A DNA stretch of 55,866 bases, taken from assembly GCA_900544445.1 (NCBI GenBank), contig UQVK01000017.1, forward strand, positions 1-55,866, given 5' to 3'. Shown piece by piece: positions 43,702 to 52,072 of the stretch (positions are counted from its first letter, which is position 1; each line of letters begins with the position of its first letter). Both the position numbers and the translations under genes were made by a program. The notes under the pieces were generated by a model, which was not told where the DNA came from, made no database searches, and worked only from the letters and a program-made list of their open reading frames with translations. This DNA is from an uncultured Lachnospiraceae bacterium. GTDB taxonomy: Bacteria > Bacillota > Clostridia > Lachnospirales > Lachnospiraceae.

Positions 43702-45132
43702 TTACACAGCCATATTGTCTGCAGGCTGTTCTCCCCGTTCCAGCGCTTTTTTCTTCCATCCGCCCCGTCTGTAGGCAATCAGGGTGATCAGAGCGCCCAG
43801 CACCCAGGAGGCCAGCAGAGAAATGAAAATGCATTCGCTTCTGCCATTGGGAAGCGTTTCGCTTCTGGTGAGCCATGCGATTCCATAGGCGAACGGAACC
43901 CGGATAACCACTGTAGTAATCAGTGAAATCCACATGGGGGTCATGGTATCTCCCGCCCCACGCATCACACCGGAAAGACACTGGGTCACCGCCATTGCGA
44001 TATATCCGACGGCAAGAATCCGCATCATATAAACGCTTAATGCTACAAGCTCTGCGGTCTGCGTAAAAATTTCCATCAGATACCGGCCAAACAGCAGAAT
44101 TCCGCAGGTGATCAGCATGGCCACGCCAATGGCAATCAGCGTGCCTTCCTTTGCCCCCTGCTTCACCCGGTCGTATTTTTTTGCGCCCACATTCTGGCCT
44201 GCAAAAGTGGTCATTGCCGTACCGAAGGAGAAATTCGGCATCATGGCGAAACCATCCACCCGCATGATGATCACGTTCGCGGCGATCAGCATCTCTCCGA
44301 AGCTGTTGGTCAGAGACTGCACCACAATCATCGCCATGGAAAAAATGGCCTGCGTCAGTCCGGAAGGAAGTCCAAGCCGGATCATATCTACGGTATGCCT
44401 TTTCTGCGGCTTCAGGCAAGAAAGCCGCAGTTCAAAAATATCCGTCATTTTTGTCAGTTTAATCAGACAGAGGATGGCCGATACTGCCTGGGCGATTGCG
44501 GTTGCAAGCGAAACGCCTGCTACACCCATATCAAAAGCGGTCACAAAAAGAATATCCAGAAAAATATTCAGCACTGTCGCCACAAGCAGATAAATCAGGG
44601 CGGAAACCGAATCTCCCAGACCTCTGAGTATACCGCTGAGGATATTGTAATAAGCCATTCCCGCAATGCCGACGAACAGAATGATGAGATAGGAAGCGCA
44701 CCAGTCTATGATGCTGTCCGGTGTGTTCAGAAGCCGGAGCAGCGGACGGACGAGAAACGGTCCGATCACCATGATGAATACGGATGCGATCGCCGTCAGT
44801 GTAATGCTGCATCCAATGGCCCCCGCCAACTCCTCTTTTTCCTTTGCACCGAAATACTGTGAAACCATGATGCCCGCACCGACCGAAATGCCGACAAAGA
44901 GCACGAGAAGCAGATTCAGAATCGGCCCTGCGCTTCCGACCGCAGCCAGGGCATTGTCTCCCACATACCTGCCCACCACAATACTGTCCACCGTGTTGTA
45001 CAGCTGCTGGGCAATGTTGCCAATCAGCATGGGAATCGCAAACATTACGATTTTGCTACCCGGTCTTCCCTCCGTCATGTCGATGGGAGCAAAAAGCGCC
45101 GACAATCGGAGTTTCTTCTTATGTGCCTCCAT
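43702..45132 (-). CDS. MATE-family efflux transporter
   Basis: 476 residues, 12 membrane helices in two homologous halves, DinF/NorM-like multidrug and toxin extrusion family. Typical N-terminal IPMLIGNIAQQLYNTVDSIVVGRY (in parts) and LAAVGSAGPI, and the second half with MRVDGFAMMPNFSFGTAMTTFAGQN. It exports cationic drugs or metabolites with Na+ or H+. The start ATG 45130-45132 has GGAGGGG; the ATG four codons upstream is within that site. The promoter at 45224-45252 gives an 85-nt leader. Confidence 0.93.
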   Translation of the reverse strand: MEAHKKKLRLSALFAPIDMTEGRPGSKIVMFAIPMLIGNIAQQLYNTVDSIVVGRYVGDNALAAVGSAGPILNLLLVLFVGISVGAGIMVSQYFGAKEKEELAGAIGCSITLTAIASVFIMVIGPFLVRPLLRLLNTPDSIIDWCASYLIILFVGIAGMAYYNILSGILRGLGDSVSALIYLLVATVLNIFLDILFVTAFDMGVAGVSLATAIAQAVSAILCLIKLTKMTDIFELRLSCLKPQKRHTVDMIRLGLPSGLTQAIFSMAMIVVQSLTNSFGEMLIAANVIIMRVDGFAMMPNFSFGTAMTTFAGQNVGAKKYDRVKQGAKEGTLIAIGVAMLITCGILLFGRYLMEIFTQTAELVALSVYMMRILAVGYIAMAVTQCLSGVMRGAGDTMTPMWISLITTVVIRVPFAYGIAWLTRSETLPNGRSECIFISLLASWVLGALITLIAYRRGGWKKKALERGEQPADNMAV

Positions 45133-45223
45133 TTTCCCCTCCATTTTCCCGAACTGATATCCTTATGACGGAAGTCCGGTCTTTTTTTTCAGCTAATCGT
45201 CTTTTTTTAGCCGTGTAAAATTT

Positions 45224-45252
45224 ATTATATAGTGTTTTTGACCGGAACGCAA
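45224..45252 (-). promoter_or_regulatory. MATE transporter promoter
   Basis: Minus strand -35 TTGCGT (45247-45252), 17-nt spacer, -10 TATAAT (45224-45229). Confidence 0.6.
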
Positions 45253-45275
45253 TTCCTTCTTTCTAATCTTTTCGT

Positions 45276-45303
45276 CAAAATACCGGCCGTTTCCGGCCGG
45301 TAT
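45276..45303 (-). terminator. Terminator after the small coiled-coil gene
   Basis: Minus strand ATACCGGCC pairs with GGCCGGTAT (45280-45303), followed by TTTTG. Confidence 0.6.
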
Positions 45304-45323
45304 CCAGGTGTGTACGTGCGCTT

Positions 45324-45569
45324 TTACGCAATGTTCGCTGTTTCTGTTTCACTCTCCTGTGCACGGATATGCTCCAGCACCTCCTCTACGGAGACGCCTG
45401 CTTCCTCCAGCGCGTCAGAAAGTTTTTCCAGCTCCTGTCTCTTTTTCTCCTCCAGCAGCCCCTGCAGTTCTTCATACAGCTCCTGCGTCCTGTTTTCCAG
45501 GTTATAGATGGACTGCTGGGTTTCGCGGATTTTTTCATCCAGCGTCAGCTTTTTTCTTCCTCTCGGCAT
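45324..45569 (-). CDS. Small charged coiled-coil protein
   Basis: 81 residues. A basic N-terminus, MPRGRKKLTLDEKI, is reminiscent of an AT-hook core (PRGRK). It is followed by a heptad-patterned helix (TQQSIYNLENRTQELYEELQ; EKKRQELEKLSDALEEAGVS) and an acidic tail. It may be a nucleoid-associated or adaptor protein, but that is only a resemblance. The ATG at 45567-45569 has AGGAGG 8 nt upstream, furnished by the repeat element. Own terminator. Other small reading frames here are less convincing. Confidence 0.6.
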   Translation of the reverse strand: MPRGRKKLTLDEKIRETQQSIYNLENRTQELYEELQGLLEEKKRQELEKLSDALEEAGVSVEEVLEHIRAQESETETANIA

Positions 45570-45577
45570 AAACCTGT

Positions 45578-45675
45578 CCTCCTGTTCTGCCGCCGCAGGC
45601 GGCATTTAAACCACGAAAGAACAGAAAAGCCGTTCTTTGGCACGAACTTTTGGTTCGTGCCGGCCTCCTGTTCTG
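45578..45675 (-). repeat. SD-bearing hairpin element with 12-bp direct repeats, second copy of the 36775 core
   Basis: CCTCCTGTTCTG occurs at 45578-45589 and 45664-45675. Between are GCCGCC-GCA-GGCGGC (45589-45603), AAAGAAC/GTTCTTT (45616-45638) and GGCACGAAC/GTTCGTGCC (45639-45661). The core hairpins match those at 36813-36858. Confidence 0.8.
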
Positions 45676-45751
45676 TGTTCCTGTATAAAAGTATATGAAA
45701 ACAGGATGGAAAATATTCACAGGTTTTCCTGCTCCCGGAAAAATAATCCTT

Positions 45752-46753
45752 TTAACAGAATACATCATAGTTGATCGTCCGGTAGAACATCTGCCGCACC
45801 TGCTCGTAGCTTTCCGGATGGCAGCTCAGGATCCACATCAGCTTGGTGAATACGGCTTCCAGATTCATGTCATAAGCCTCCAGAAGACGGAACTGTTCCT
45901 GAACGCGCTTTCCCACCTCATAGACGCCGATGTTGCTGCCTTCATAGGTCACCTGGGTGGTCATTACCACAATCTTCCCGGTTCCATATTCCTGCATCAG
46001 CGTTTCGAATTCCTGCAGAATGCTGTCCGGGATGCCGCCCACGCCGAAGCTTTCCACAATGATGCCGTTATAACGGGCGAAAATTTCCTTGAGAATGAGA
46101 GGAGAAATTCCGGGCGTAAGCTTCAGGAGAAATACCTGAGGATCCATCTCATGGTAGAAAACAGGCCCTCCGTCCATTTTTCGCGGCTCGATGTAACGTA
46201 CCAGGTGTTCGTCCCGCATCACGGCGAGCTCCGGATAGTTGATGCTGGAAAAAGCATTGTAGCTCATGCTCTTGGTCTTTTTCGCTCTGGTGCCGGCGAT
46301 GATCTTTCCGCCAAACACCAGACTGACTCCGCTTGAGGCGTCGTCCAGCACATATAGAATGCTGTCCCGCAGGTTCATGCGGGCATCGGAAATTTCCATT
46401 TCCAGCGGCCGCTGAGAGCCGGTGAGAACGATTGGCTTCGGAGAATTCTGGATCATATAGGATAACGCTGCTGCCGTATAGGCCATGGTGTCCGTTCCAT
46501 GACAGACGATGAATCCGTCGTACTCCCAGTAATGGATTTCGATTTCCCGCGCAATCTGCTTCCAGTGTTCGCATGTCATGTTGGTGCTGTCGATGCGGAA
46601 CAGATTTTTGGCCTCCAGACTGCACAGCTTTTCCATGTCCGGAAGCACGTTCAGAATGTCCTCCGCCGTCAGTGTGGGCACCAGTCCGTGGCTTGTCATA
46701 TGGGAGGCGATGGTCCCGCCTGTAGTCAGAAGCAGAATTCGTTTTTGCGTCAT
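45752..46753 (-). CDS. ansA: Type I (cytoplasmic) L-asparaginase
   Basis: 333 residues; hydrolyses asparagine to aspartate and ammonia. TTGGTIAS (10-17) holds the first catalytic Thr (14). CHGTDTMAYTA (84-94) holds the second Thr and Asp. ETLMQEYGTGKIVVMTTQVTYEGSN (in parts) is the C-terminal domain. No signal peptide, so cytosolic. The start is taken at the ATG 46751-46753, which begins MTQKRILLLTTGG like other type I enzymes; an ATG 12 codons earlier overlaps the upstream gene's stop and is possible. It is the last gene of a three- or four-gene overlapping series. Confidence 0.92.
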   Translation of the reverse strand: MTQKRILLLTTGGTIASHMTSHGLVPTLTAEDILNVLPDMEKLCSLEAKNLFRIDSTNMTCEHWKQIAREIEIHYWEYDGFIVCHGTDTMAYTAAALSYMIQNSPKPIVLTGSQRPLEMEISDARMNLRDSILYVLDDASSGVSLVFGGKIIAGTRAKKTKSMSYNAFSSINYPELAVMRDEHLVRYIEPRKMDGGPVFYHEMDPQVFLLKLTPGISPLILKEIFARYNGIIVESFGVGGIPDSILQEFETLMQEYGTGKIVVMTTQVTYEGSNIGVYEVGKRVQEQFRLLEAYDMNLEAVFTKLMWILSCHPESYEQVRQMFYRTINYDVFC

Positions 46754-46776
46754 GTTTTTATCGTTCCCTTCTTCCG

Positions 46777-47106
46777 TTATTTCTGCCATGGCCTGGTCTC
46801 TTCCAGCCCCATCCGGTAAAGCTCCTGTACCTGCTCGTCATACATGGTCTCCGGCTTGTAGGCCCGAAGCATGCGGATCAGGTTTTCCTCTCTCGCATCC
46901 TGCGGCTGATACCCTTCCACCGCATCCAGAGCCGCCTTCTGCATCGCTTCCGGCGTCTCATATTTGCCCGGCATTTCGCCGGACATTTTGCCGGAAAGCC
47001 TGCGCAGCAGGCCACAGATATAGGCCATTTCATAATTGCCCGTGATCACATTTGTATCATGATCCGCCTTGATGATCACTGCCATTCTCGCCAGAACCGG
47101 TACCAT
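46777..47106 (-). CDS. Conserved hypothetical protein upstream of ansA
   Basis: 109 residues; starts MVPVLARMAVIIKADHDTNV, soluble and helical, with YETPEAMQKAALDAVEGY (about 49-66) and a charged C-terminus. No family recognised. Its start ATG (47104-47106) overlaps the CmpB-type gene's stop (TATGATG), with GGAGG 6 nt before it; the ATG one codon upstream is too close to that site. It is coupled both upstream and downstream, so probably needed in step with its neighbours. Confidence 0.65.
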   Translation of the reverse strand: MVPVLARMAVIIKADHDTNVITGNYEMAYICGLLRRLSGKMSGEMPGKYETPEAMQKAALDAVEGYQPQDAREENLIRMLRAYKPETMYDEQVQELYRMGLEETRPWQK

Positions 47107-48467
47107 CATACACCTCCTGTCCGCGGCGGTACGGAATTCCCGCTCACCGCGCGTATGATCGCTTTGGGATAGACTTTTTCCATCCGTGTATCCGGGAAAT
47201 GCTCGTCCAGCATCTCTCCCACCATCGTCTGCGGCTCTTCCCCGATATATCTTGCGCTGTAGCGCGTCAGAGCCATGGCAGAAATCAGCATGTCAAATAC
47301 CATGAACACGATCAGAATCCAGCTGATCCAGACACCCGGCTTTTGGGGAATTTTCTCAATGAGTCTGGAAAGCGGCGGATAAACATAACGGATCCAGATC
47401 ACAGAAGCCAGGCCCCAGAAAAAACAGTACAACAGATTGATGCGTCCGCCCAGATTGAATGGCAGTTTGCTGTAATCCCAGAATACGGCCCCGAATACGA
47501 TTTCCGAAAGCACGCTGCAGATATATTCATAAGCGCCGCCGACCACCGTTCCGAAAACAAAAATATAACGGTCGCTCTTGTCCCTGTGGCGGTGGAGCAT
47601 CATGGTTAAAAGCACTACAGCGAATCCCCACACCACGCTGAATGGGCCGTATACCAGACTGCTTCGGCTCATCCAGTAGCCCATGGTAATCCGGCAGAAA
47701 ACAGTTTCCACAAGATCGCCCAGAAGGGAGCCGATGAAAAACAGCCAGAACAGCTTGTAGAAGCCGCATCCTTCCGCAAACACCTCACTTTTGGCCTTTT
47801 TCTGATATGCGGTAAAGGGACTGTTCTCCCCTTCCTCCGTCAGGTTCGGGAAGGCCTTCGTCATACGTTTTACGATGGCGCGGGAAATGGCTCCTCCCAC
47901 CTTGTTGGAAACCTTCTGCATGCCTGCCGCAAAGCCTTCAATCCGGCTGTTCTTCTGTACCCTCAGTATGGTCCAGGATACGGCAAAAAAATCAAGCAGG
48001 CACAGGATGCTGAGCACGATCGCCGCCGTTCTTTCCACCCAGAGAGGAAGGAGCTCAAACAGCTGTCTTAACCAGGGCTGCAGAAAGGTAATGCATGCCG
48101 CTGCCGCAATGCCCCACAGACAGGAAAAAGGAAGGCAGACATATCCGCCGAGGTTGCTCTTGTATCCGGAATAGTCCCACCATTTGCAGTGAAATACCCT
48201 CTCCATCAAAGCGCCGGTAAAAAATTCCAGAACAACGGCCACTGCGCCGCAGCCCAGAGCAAGAAATAGAAAAGAATCCAGCTCAGGGCCGAAAAAAATC
48301 AGAACAAGAACCATGCCGAAGCCGTAAACAGGACAAAACGGCCCGTTCAGGAACCCACGGTTCATAAACTTTTTATGCCGTACCGCAGCATAGGCAATTT
48401 CCGTACACCACCCCAGGAAGGAGTATAGAAAAAAGTATAAAATCAATTCGTAAATACCGTACCTCAT
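47106..48467 (-). CDS. CmpB-type (PF06541) membrane protein with two repeats
   Basis: 453 residues with about 10 membrane helices. The family unit occurs twice: LGWCTEIAYAAVRHKKFMNR, GPFCPVYGFG and WDYSGYKSNLGGYVCLPFS in the first half (about 18-120), and LLGDLVETVFCRITMGYWMS, GPFSVVWGFA and WDYSKLPFNLGGRINLLYC in the second (about 240-350). Annotated as putative ABC permease in databases, without proof of transport and with no ATPase nearby. The ATG has GGAG 6 nt upstream. It follows the AraC gene by 21 nt. Confidence 0.85.
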   Translation of the reverse strand: MRYGIYELILYFFLYSFLGWCTEIAYAAVRHKKFMNRGFLNGPFCPVYGFGMVLVLIFFGPELDSFLFLALGCGAVAVVLEFFTGALMERVFHCKWWDYSGYKSNLGGYVCLPFSCLWGIAAAACITFLQPWLRQLFELLPLWVERTAAIVLSILCLLDFFAVSWTILRVQKNSRIEGFAAGMQKVSNKVGGAISRAIVKRMTKAFPNLTEEGENSPFTAYQKKAKSEVFAEGCGFYKLFWLFFIGSLLGDLVETVFCRITMGYWMSRSSLVYGPFSVVWGFAVVLLTMMLHRHRDKSDRYIFVFGTVVGGAYEYICSVLSEIVFGAVFWDYSKLPFNLGGRINLLYCFFWGLASVIWIRYVYPPLSRLIEKIPQKPGVWISWILIVFMVFDMLISAMALTRYSARYIGEEPQTMVGEMLDEHFPDTRMEKVYPKAIIRAVSGNSVPPRTGGV

Positions 48468-48488
48468 GCAGTTCTCCTCATGTCTTTT

Positions 48489-49301
48489 TCAACCCCTGCG
48501 CATCAGTCTTCTGTATGCGCTCGGAGTCATGCTCATCTGTCGTCTGAAATATTTGGTAAAGTAAAACTGATCGGAAAAACCCAGTTTTTCCGCAACCGCA
48601 GCGATGCTGTCGTCCTCGGAAAGGAGCATCTGACACGCCCTGCCCAGAACGAGCTGGCTTAAATAGGCACCGGGCGTCATGCCGGTTTCCGCCCGGAAGC
48701 GTTTGGACAGGGTGCTTTCCGATACATGAAGCTTTTCGGCCAGCTCTCTGATATGTGTGGACGCATTGACCGGATTCTGAGCCAGAAAAAAGAAGCTGTT
48801 TATCAGCCCGGAGCAGTGCTGCATCGCTGCCGTCCCACACAGTCCGCCCGCTTCCGCAAAACCCGCGAGTTCCTCCCAGATCAGCCCCTCCAGCCGGAAG
48901 GCGTCAGCTGCCTGTTCCGACTGATACAGTTTCAGTGCTTCCCGCCCCCTCTTCTCCTGGCTCTCTTTTTCCAGAATGCGGGAACAGCCTCTGAAAAAAT
49001 CCATGCCGTTTCGTCCGTTCACATTCACATGAAAAAAAAGCTGTTCCATATAGTCTGTACAGGAATAACAGAAATTCAGGCCTGCGGGAATCAGATAGAT
49101 GCATCCCTCCCGCAGGCGGAGCGTCTGCTCTTTGCAGTGCGCCAGCCCCTCCCCCCTCAGGATAAAGTAGAGTCTGGAAAAGGGGGAACAGACATTCTCC
49201 GCCTGCCATTCCGGTCCTGTTCTGGCAAAGCCGGCATACATGATATTCAATTCGAAGTTTTTCCATAATTGAAGCATTTTTTTGTTTTCTGAAAGTTCCA
49301 T
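48489..49301 (-). CDS. AraC-family transcriptional regulator
   Basis: 270 residues. The N-terminal cupin-like sensing domain (FSRLYFILRGEGLAHCKEQT; GCIYLIPAGLNFCYSCT) occupies residues about 40-100. The C-terminal double HTH (about 170-268) reads IRELAEKLHVSESTLSKRF, then VAEKLGFSDQFYFTKYFRRQ. This type usually senses a sugar and activates an adjacent glycan gene. It is divergent from the fucosidase with about 106 bp between, so fucosidase control is likely. It may also lead the downstream CmpB-ansA series. The ATG 49299-49301 has GGAG before it. Confidence 0.9.
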   Translation of the reverse strand: MELSENKKMLQLWKNFELNIMYAGFARTGPEWQAENVCSPFSRLYFILRGEGLAHCKEQTLRLREGCIYLIPAGLNFCYSCTDYMEQLFFHVNVNGRNGMDFFRGCSRILEKESQEKRGREALKLYQSEQAADAFRLEGLIWEELAGFAEAGGLCGTAAMQHCSGLINSFFFLAQNPVNASTHIRELAEKLHVSESTLSKRFRAETGMTPGAYLSQLVLGRACQMLLSEDDSIAAVAEKLGFSDQFYFTKYFRRQMSMTPSAYRRLMRRG

Positions 49302-49407
49302 CCCGAAAACTCCATATTTTATCCGCTTTTTTCCATGTCCCTTTTCCCTTTTCTTTTCTACAATAAGGGCAAGCTTATGCCGGAAGGCAGAAAGAGAGGT
49401 AAAAAGA
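49302..49407. promoter_or_regulatory. Divergent AraC/fucosidase promoter region
   Basis: 106 bp of pyrimidine-rich sequence. The fucosidase side has -10 TACAAT (49359-49364) with no good -35, as expected for an activator-dependent promoter. No clear AraC half-site pair was identified. Confidence 0.4.
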
Positions 49408-50727
49408 ATGACCAGTTACGTTACCCGTAAAACGCCGGGCGATACCGCATGGTTTACCCATGACCGTTTCGGCATGTTCATCCACTTCGGTCTTTACGCG
49501 CTGCCTGCGCGCCATGAATGGATCAAGACCCGCGAAAAAATCCCGGAAGAAAAGTATGACATCTATTTTAAACATTTTAATCCGGATCTCTGCGATCCCA
49601 GGGACTGGGCGAGGCAGGCAAAAGCCGCCGGAATGAAATATGCGGTGCTGACCACCAAGCATCACGAGGGCTTCTGTCTGTTCGACAGCAAATATACGGA
49701 TTACAAATCCACCAATACACCCTGCGGCAGGGATCTGGTACGCGAATATGTGGACGCTTTCCGCGCAGAGGGGCTGCACGTCGGTTTCTATTACTCTCTG
49801 ATCGACTGGCACCATCCCGATTTTCCCATTGACCTCCACCATCCCCGCCGGGATGATCCGGATGCTTTTGAACAGAATCAGGGCCGTGACATGAAGAAAT
49901 ATGCCCAGTATATGCGCGACCAGGTCACGGAGCTTCTGACCAATTACGGAAAAATCGACATTCTCTGGTTCGACTTTTCCTACAGCAGCTATAACGGAAC
50001 AGGCGACAGGGCCTGGATGAAGGGCAAGGGGAAGGACGACTGGGAGGCTGAAAAGCTGATTGCTCTCGCCCGTTCTCTCCAGCCAGGCATCATCATCGAT
50101 AACCGGACGGAAATCGATCAGGATCTGTGGACTCCCGAACAGTACCAGCCCACCCAGTGGATGACCCATCCTGAAACCGGAGAACTTGTCACCTGGGAAG
50201 CCTGCCAGACCTTCTCCGGCTCCTGGGGCTATTACCGGGACGAGCAGACCTGGAAATCCCCGGAAATGCTCATCCGCATGCTGGTCAACACCGTTTCCTG
50301 CGGCGGCAACCTGCTGATGAACGTGGGTCCTACCGCCAGAGGTTACCTGGATTACCGCGCCGAAGAAGCGCTTCAGGTATATGCCGACTGGATGAAGTAC
50401 AACGGCCGTTCCATTTATGGCTGTACCATGGCTGAGCCGGAGTTTACCGCGCCTGCCGACTGCCGCTATACCCAGAGCGTGGACGGCAGCCGCCTGTATG
50501 TGCATCTGTTTGCATATCCCTTCGCTCATCTGCGCCTTCCGGGCCTGGGTGGAAAAGTGGAGTACGCGCAGTTCCTGCATGATGCCAGCGAGGTACTTTT
50601 CACGGAAGGACAGATTGATCATTTCTCCGCCAAAGATGAAAAAGGCAGCGAAAATGATTTGATCCTCTATCTTCATCCGGTAAAACCGCACACTCTGGTG
50701 CCGGTTATTGAGTTATTCATGAAATAA
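49408..50727 (+). CDS. Alpha-L-fucosidase, GH29
   Basis: 439 residues; a retaining exo-fucosidase releasing L-fucose from host glycans. FGMFIHFGLYALPARHEW (about 18-35), MKYAVLTTKHHEGFCLFDSK (about 78-97) and the nucleophile Asp near 189 in IDILWFDFSYS. GNLLMNVGPTARG lies near 304-316, closing the barrel. No signal peptide, so cytoplasmic action on imported oligosaccharides is likely. It is shorter than secreted GH29 enzymes with carbohydrate-binding modules. The start ATG 49408 has GAGAGG; the frame is open from 49282 across the promoter. Terminator at 50735-50783. Confidence 0.93.
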   Translation: MTSYVTRKTPGDTAWFTHDRFGMFIHFGLYALPARHEWIKTREKIPEEKYDIYFKHFNPDLCDPRDWARQAKAAGMKYAVLTTKHHEGFCLFDSKYTDYKSTNTPCGRDLVREYVDAFRAEGLHVGFYYSLIDWHHPDFPIDLHHPRRDDPDAFEQNQGRDMKKYAQYMRDQVTELLTNYGKIDILWFDFSYSSYNGTGDRAWMKGKGKDDWEAEKLIALARSLQPGIIIDNRTEIDQDLWTPEQYQPTQWMTHPETGELVTWEACQTFSGSWGYYRDEQTWKSPEMLIRMLVNTVSCGGNLLMNVGPTARGYLDYRAEEALQVYADWMKYNGRSIYGCTMAEPEFTAPADCRYTQSVDGSRLYVHLFAYPFAHLRLPGLGGKVEYAQFLHDASEVLFTEGQIDHFSAKDEKGSENDLILYLHPVKPHTLVPVIELFMK

Positions 50728-50734
50728 AGCACGG

Positions 50735-50783
50735 GAAACGGGTGGGTCCGGTTTTCAGCGAAACCGGATTTCGCCCGTTTTTT
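50735..50783. terminator. Terminator after the fucosidase gene, overlapping the end of truncated xpt
   Basis: AAACGGG...TCCGGTTT pairs with AAACCGGA...CCCGTTTTTT. Confidence 0.8.
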
Positions 50784-51102
50784 CATCCATGGAATCGATA
50801 ATGGCAAGAGATTCCAGATGAATTCCCTCCCCGCGAAGCCGGTCTCCGCCCGGCTGAAACCCTTTCTCAATCACGATCCCGGCTCCCACCAGGACAGCTC
50901 CTGCATCCTTTACCAGACGGGCCAGCCCTTCCAGCGCTTTTCCGTTTGCCAGAAAATCGTCGATCAGCAGTACCCGGTCGCCGGGTCGCAGATATTCCCT
51001 GGACACAATGATGTCATACGTTTTTCCATGGGTAAAGGATTCCACCTGCGTACGGTAAACTTGCGCATCGATATTCTTCGTCTGCGTTTTCTTGGCGAAC
51101 AC
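50755..51102 (-). pseudogene. xpt: Xanthine phosphoribosyltransferase, N-terminally truncated
   Basis: 115 codons matching the last 60 percent of Xpt (normally about 190 residues). VFAKKTQTKNID, VESFTHGKTYDIIVS, the PRPP loop LLIDDFLANGKA (45-56) and IVIEKGFQPGG are all present, and the end SLAIIDSMDEKTGEIRF is intact. About 75 N-terminal residues are missing, including the first strands of the fold. Upstream the frame meets a stop (TAG) ten codons before the GTG, and the preceding sequence is not xpt-like. No purine riboswitch is present. Most likely a gene cut by a deletion. Confidence 0.8.
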
Positions 51103-51192
51103 CGCCTCTCTTTCTGCCGTTTTTCGCTACGGAGAGTAGTATACCATATTGGTGTTCAAAAAGCATCATCGAATTCCGCATGAATTGACTGC

Positions 51193-51221
51193 TTGTCCCT
51201 CCCCTTCAGATGTGGTAAGAT
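51193..51221 (+). promoter_or_regulatory. Promoter of the TauE-anSME operon
   Basis: -35 TTGTCC (51193-51198), 17-nt spacer, -10 TAAGAT (51216-51221). Its position shows that translation starts at 51259 and not further upstream. Confidence 0.55.
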
Positions 51222-51258
51222 AAAAGGACCGACAAAACATGGAAATGAGGGGAATTTT

Positions 51259-52047
51259 ATGTATGTGATTTTTTTGCTGGTCAGCTTTGGCGCGTGTGTG
51301 ATTGGTGCGATCTGTGGGATCGGGGGCGGCGTTATCATTAAGCCTGTACTCGATTCGTTTGGCCTGCTGAGCGTTTCTGCCATCAGCTTCCTTTCCGGAT
51401 GCACGGTGCTGTCCATGACCTGCTACTCCGTGATCAAATCCAGGCTGAGCGGAAACTCTCTGATCGAAATGCGTTCCGGCTCCATCCTGGCCGTTGGCGC
51501 CGCTGTAGGCGGCCTTGCCGGAAAGGAACTGTTCGACCGGATCAGCCTTCTTTTTCCCGATCAGAACATGGTGGGCGCGGTTCAGGCGGCCTGCCTGATG
51601 CTGATTACCGTCTGGACGCTGATCTGCACCATCAGAAAGGACAGGCTTCATACCTGTATCGTAACGCATCCCGCCCCCATCTTTCTGATCGGTCTGGTTT
51701 TGGGAATCTTTTCTTCGTTCCTCGGCATTGGAGGCGGCCCGATCAATCTGGTCGTGCTGTTCATCTTCTTTTCCATGGACACCAAAACCGCCGCGGAAAA
51801 TTCCCTGTATATCATTCTGTTTTCCCAGGCGGCGAGCACGCTGAAAACCATCCTGCAGGGAAAAGTTCCGGATTTTCAGCTTCCTCTTTTCATCGGAATG
51901 GTAATCTGTGGTATTCTCGGCGGCATTGTCGGACGCAGAATCAATTCCCGGATCGATGAAAAAACGGTACAGAAGCTTTTCATCGGAATCATGGTCGTCA
52001 TCATTCTGATCAATATTTACAACATCTGCAAATATACAATTCTGTGA
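51259..52047 (+). CDS. TauE/SafE-family anion exporter
   Basis: 262 residues, eight or so membrane helices in two halves. Each half has the family glycine loop: CGIGGGVIIKPVL (about 20-32) and LGIGGGPINLVVL (about 155-167). Members move sulfite, sulfoacetate or related organosulfur anions. The ATG at 51259 has GAGGGGAA upstream. It is followed after 25 nt by an anaerobic sulfatase maturase, which suggests a link to sulfate or sulfite released by sulfatases; that is inferred. Confidence 0.88.
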   Translation: MYVIFLLVSFGACVIGAICGIGGGVIIKPVLDSFGLLSVSAISFLSGCTVLSMTCYSVIKSRLSGNSLIEMRSGSILAVGAAVGGLAGKELFDRISLLFPDQNMVGAVQAACLMLITVWTLICTIRKDRLHTCIVTHPAPIFLIGLVLGIFSSFLGIGGGPINLVVLFIFFSMDTKTAAENSLYIILFSQAASTLKTILQGKVPDFQLPLFIGMVICGILGGIVGRRINSRIDEKTVQKLFIGIMVVIILINIYNICKYTIL

Positions 52048-52072
52048 ATATAACGCAAAAGGAGCCGTCAAC

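Noticed and set aside
42656..44419. 587-codon minus-strand frame across the VanW gene, the terminator and the MATE gene
   Set aside because: It reads through a strong bidirectional terminator and is out of phase with the well-supported MATE gene.
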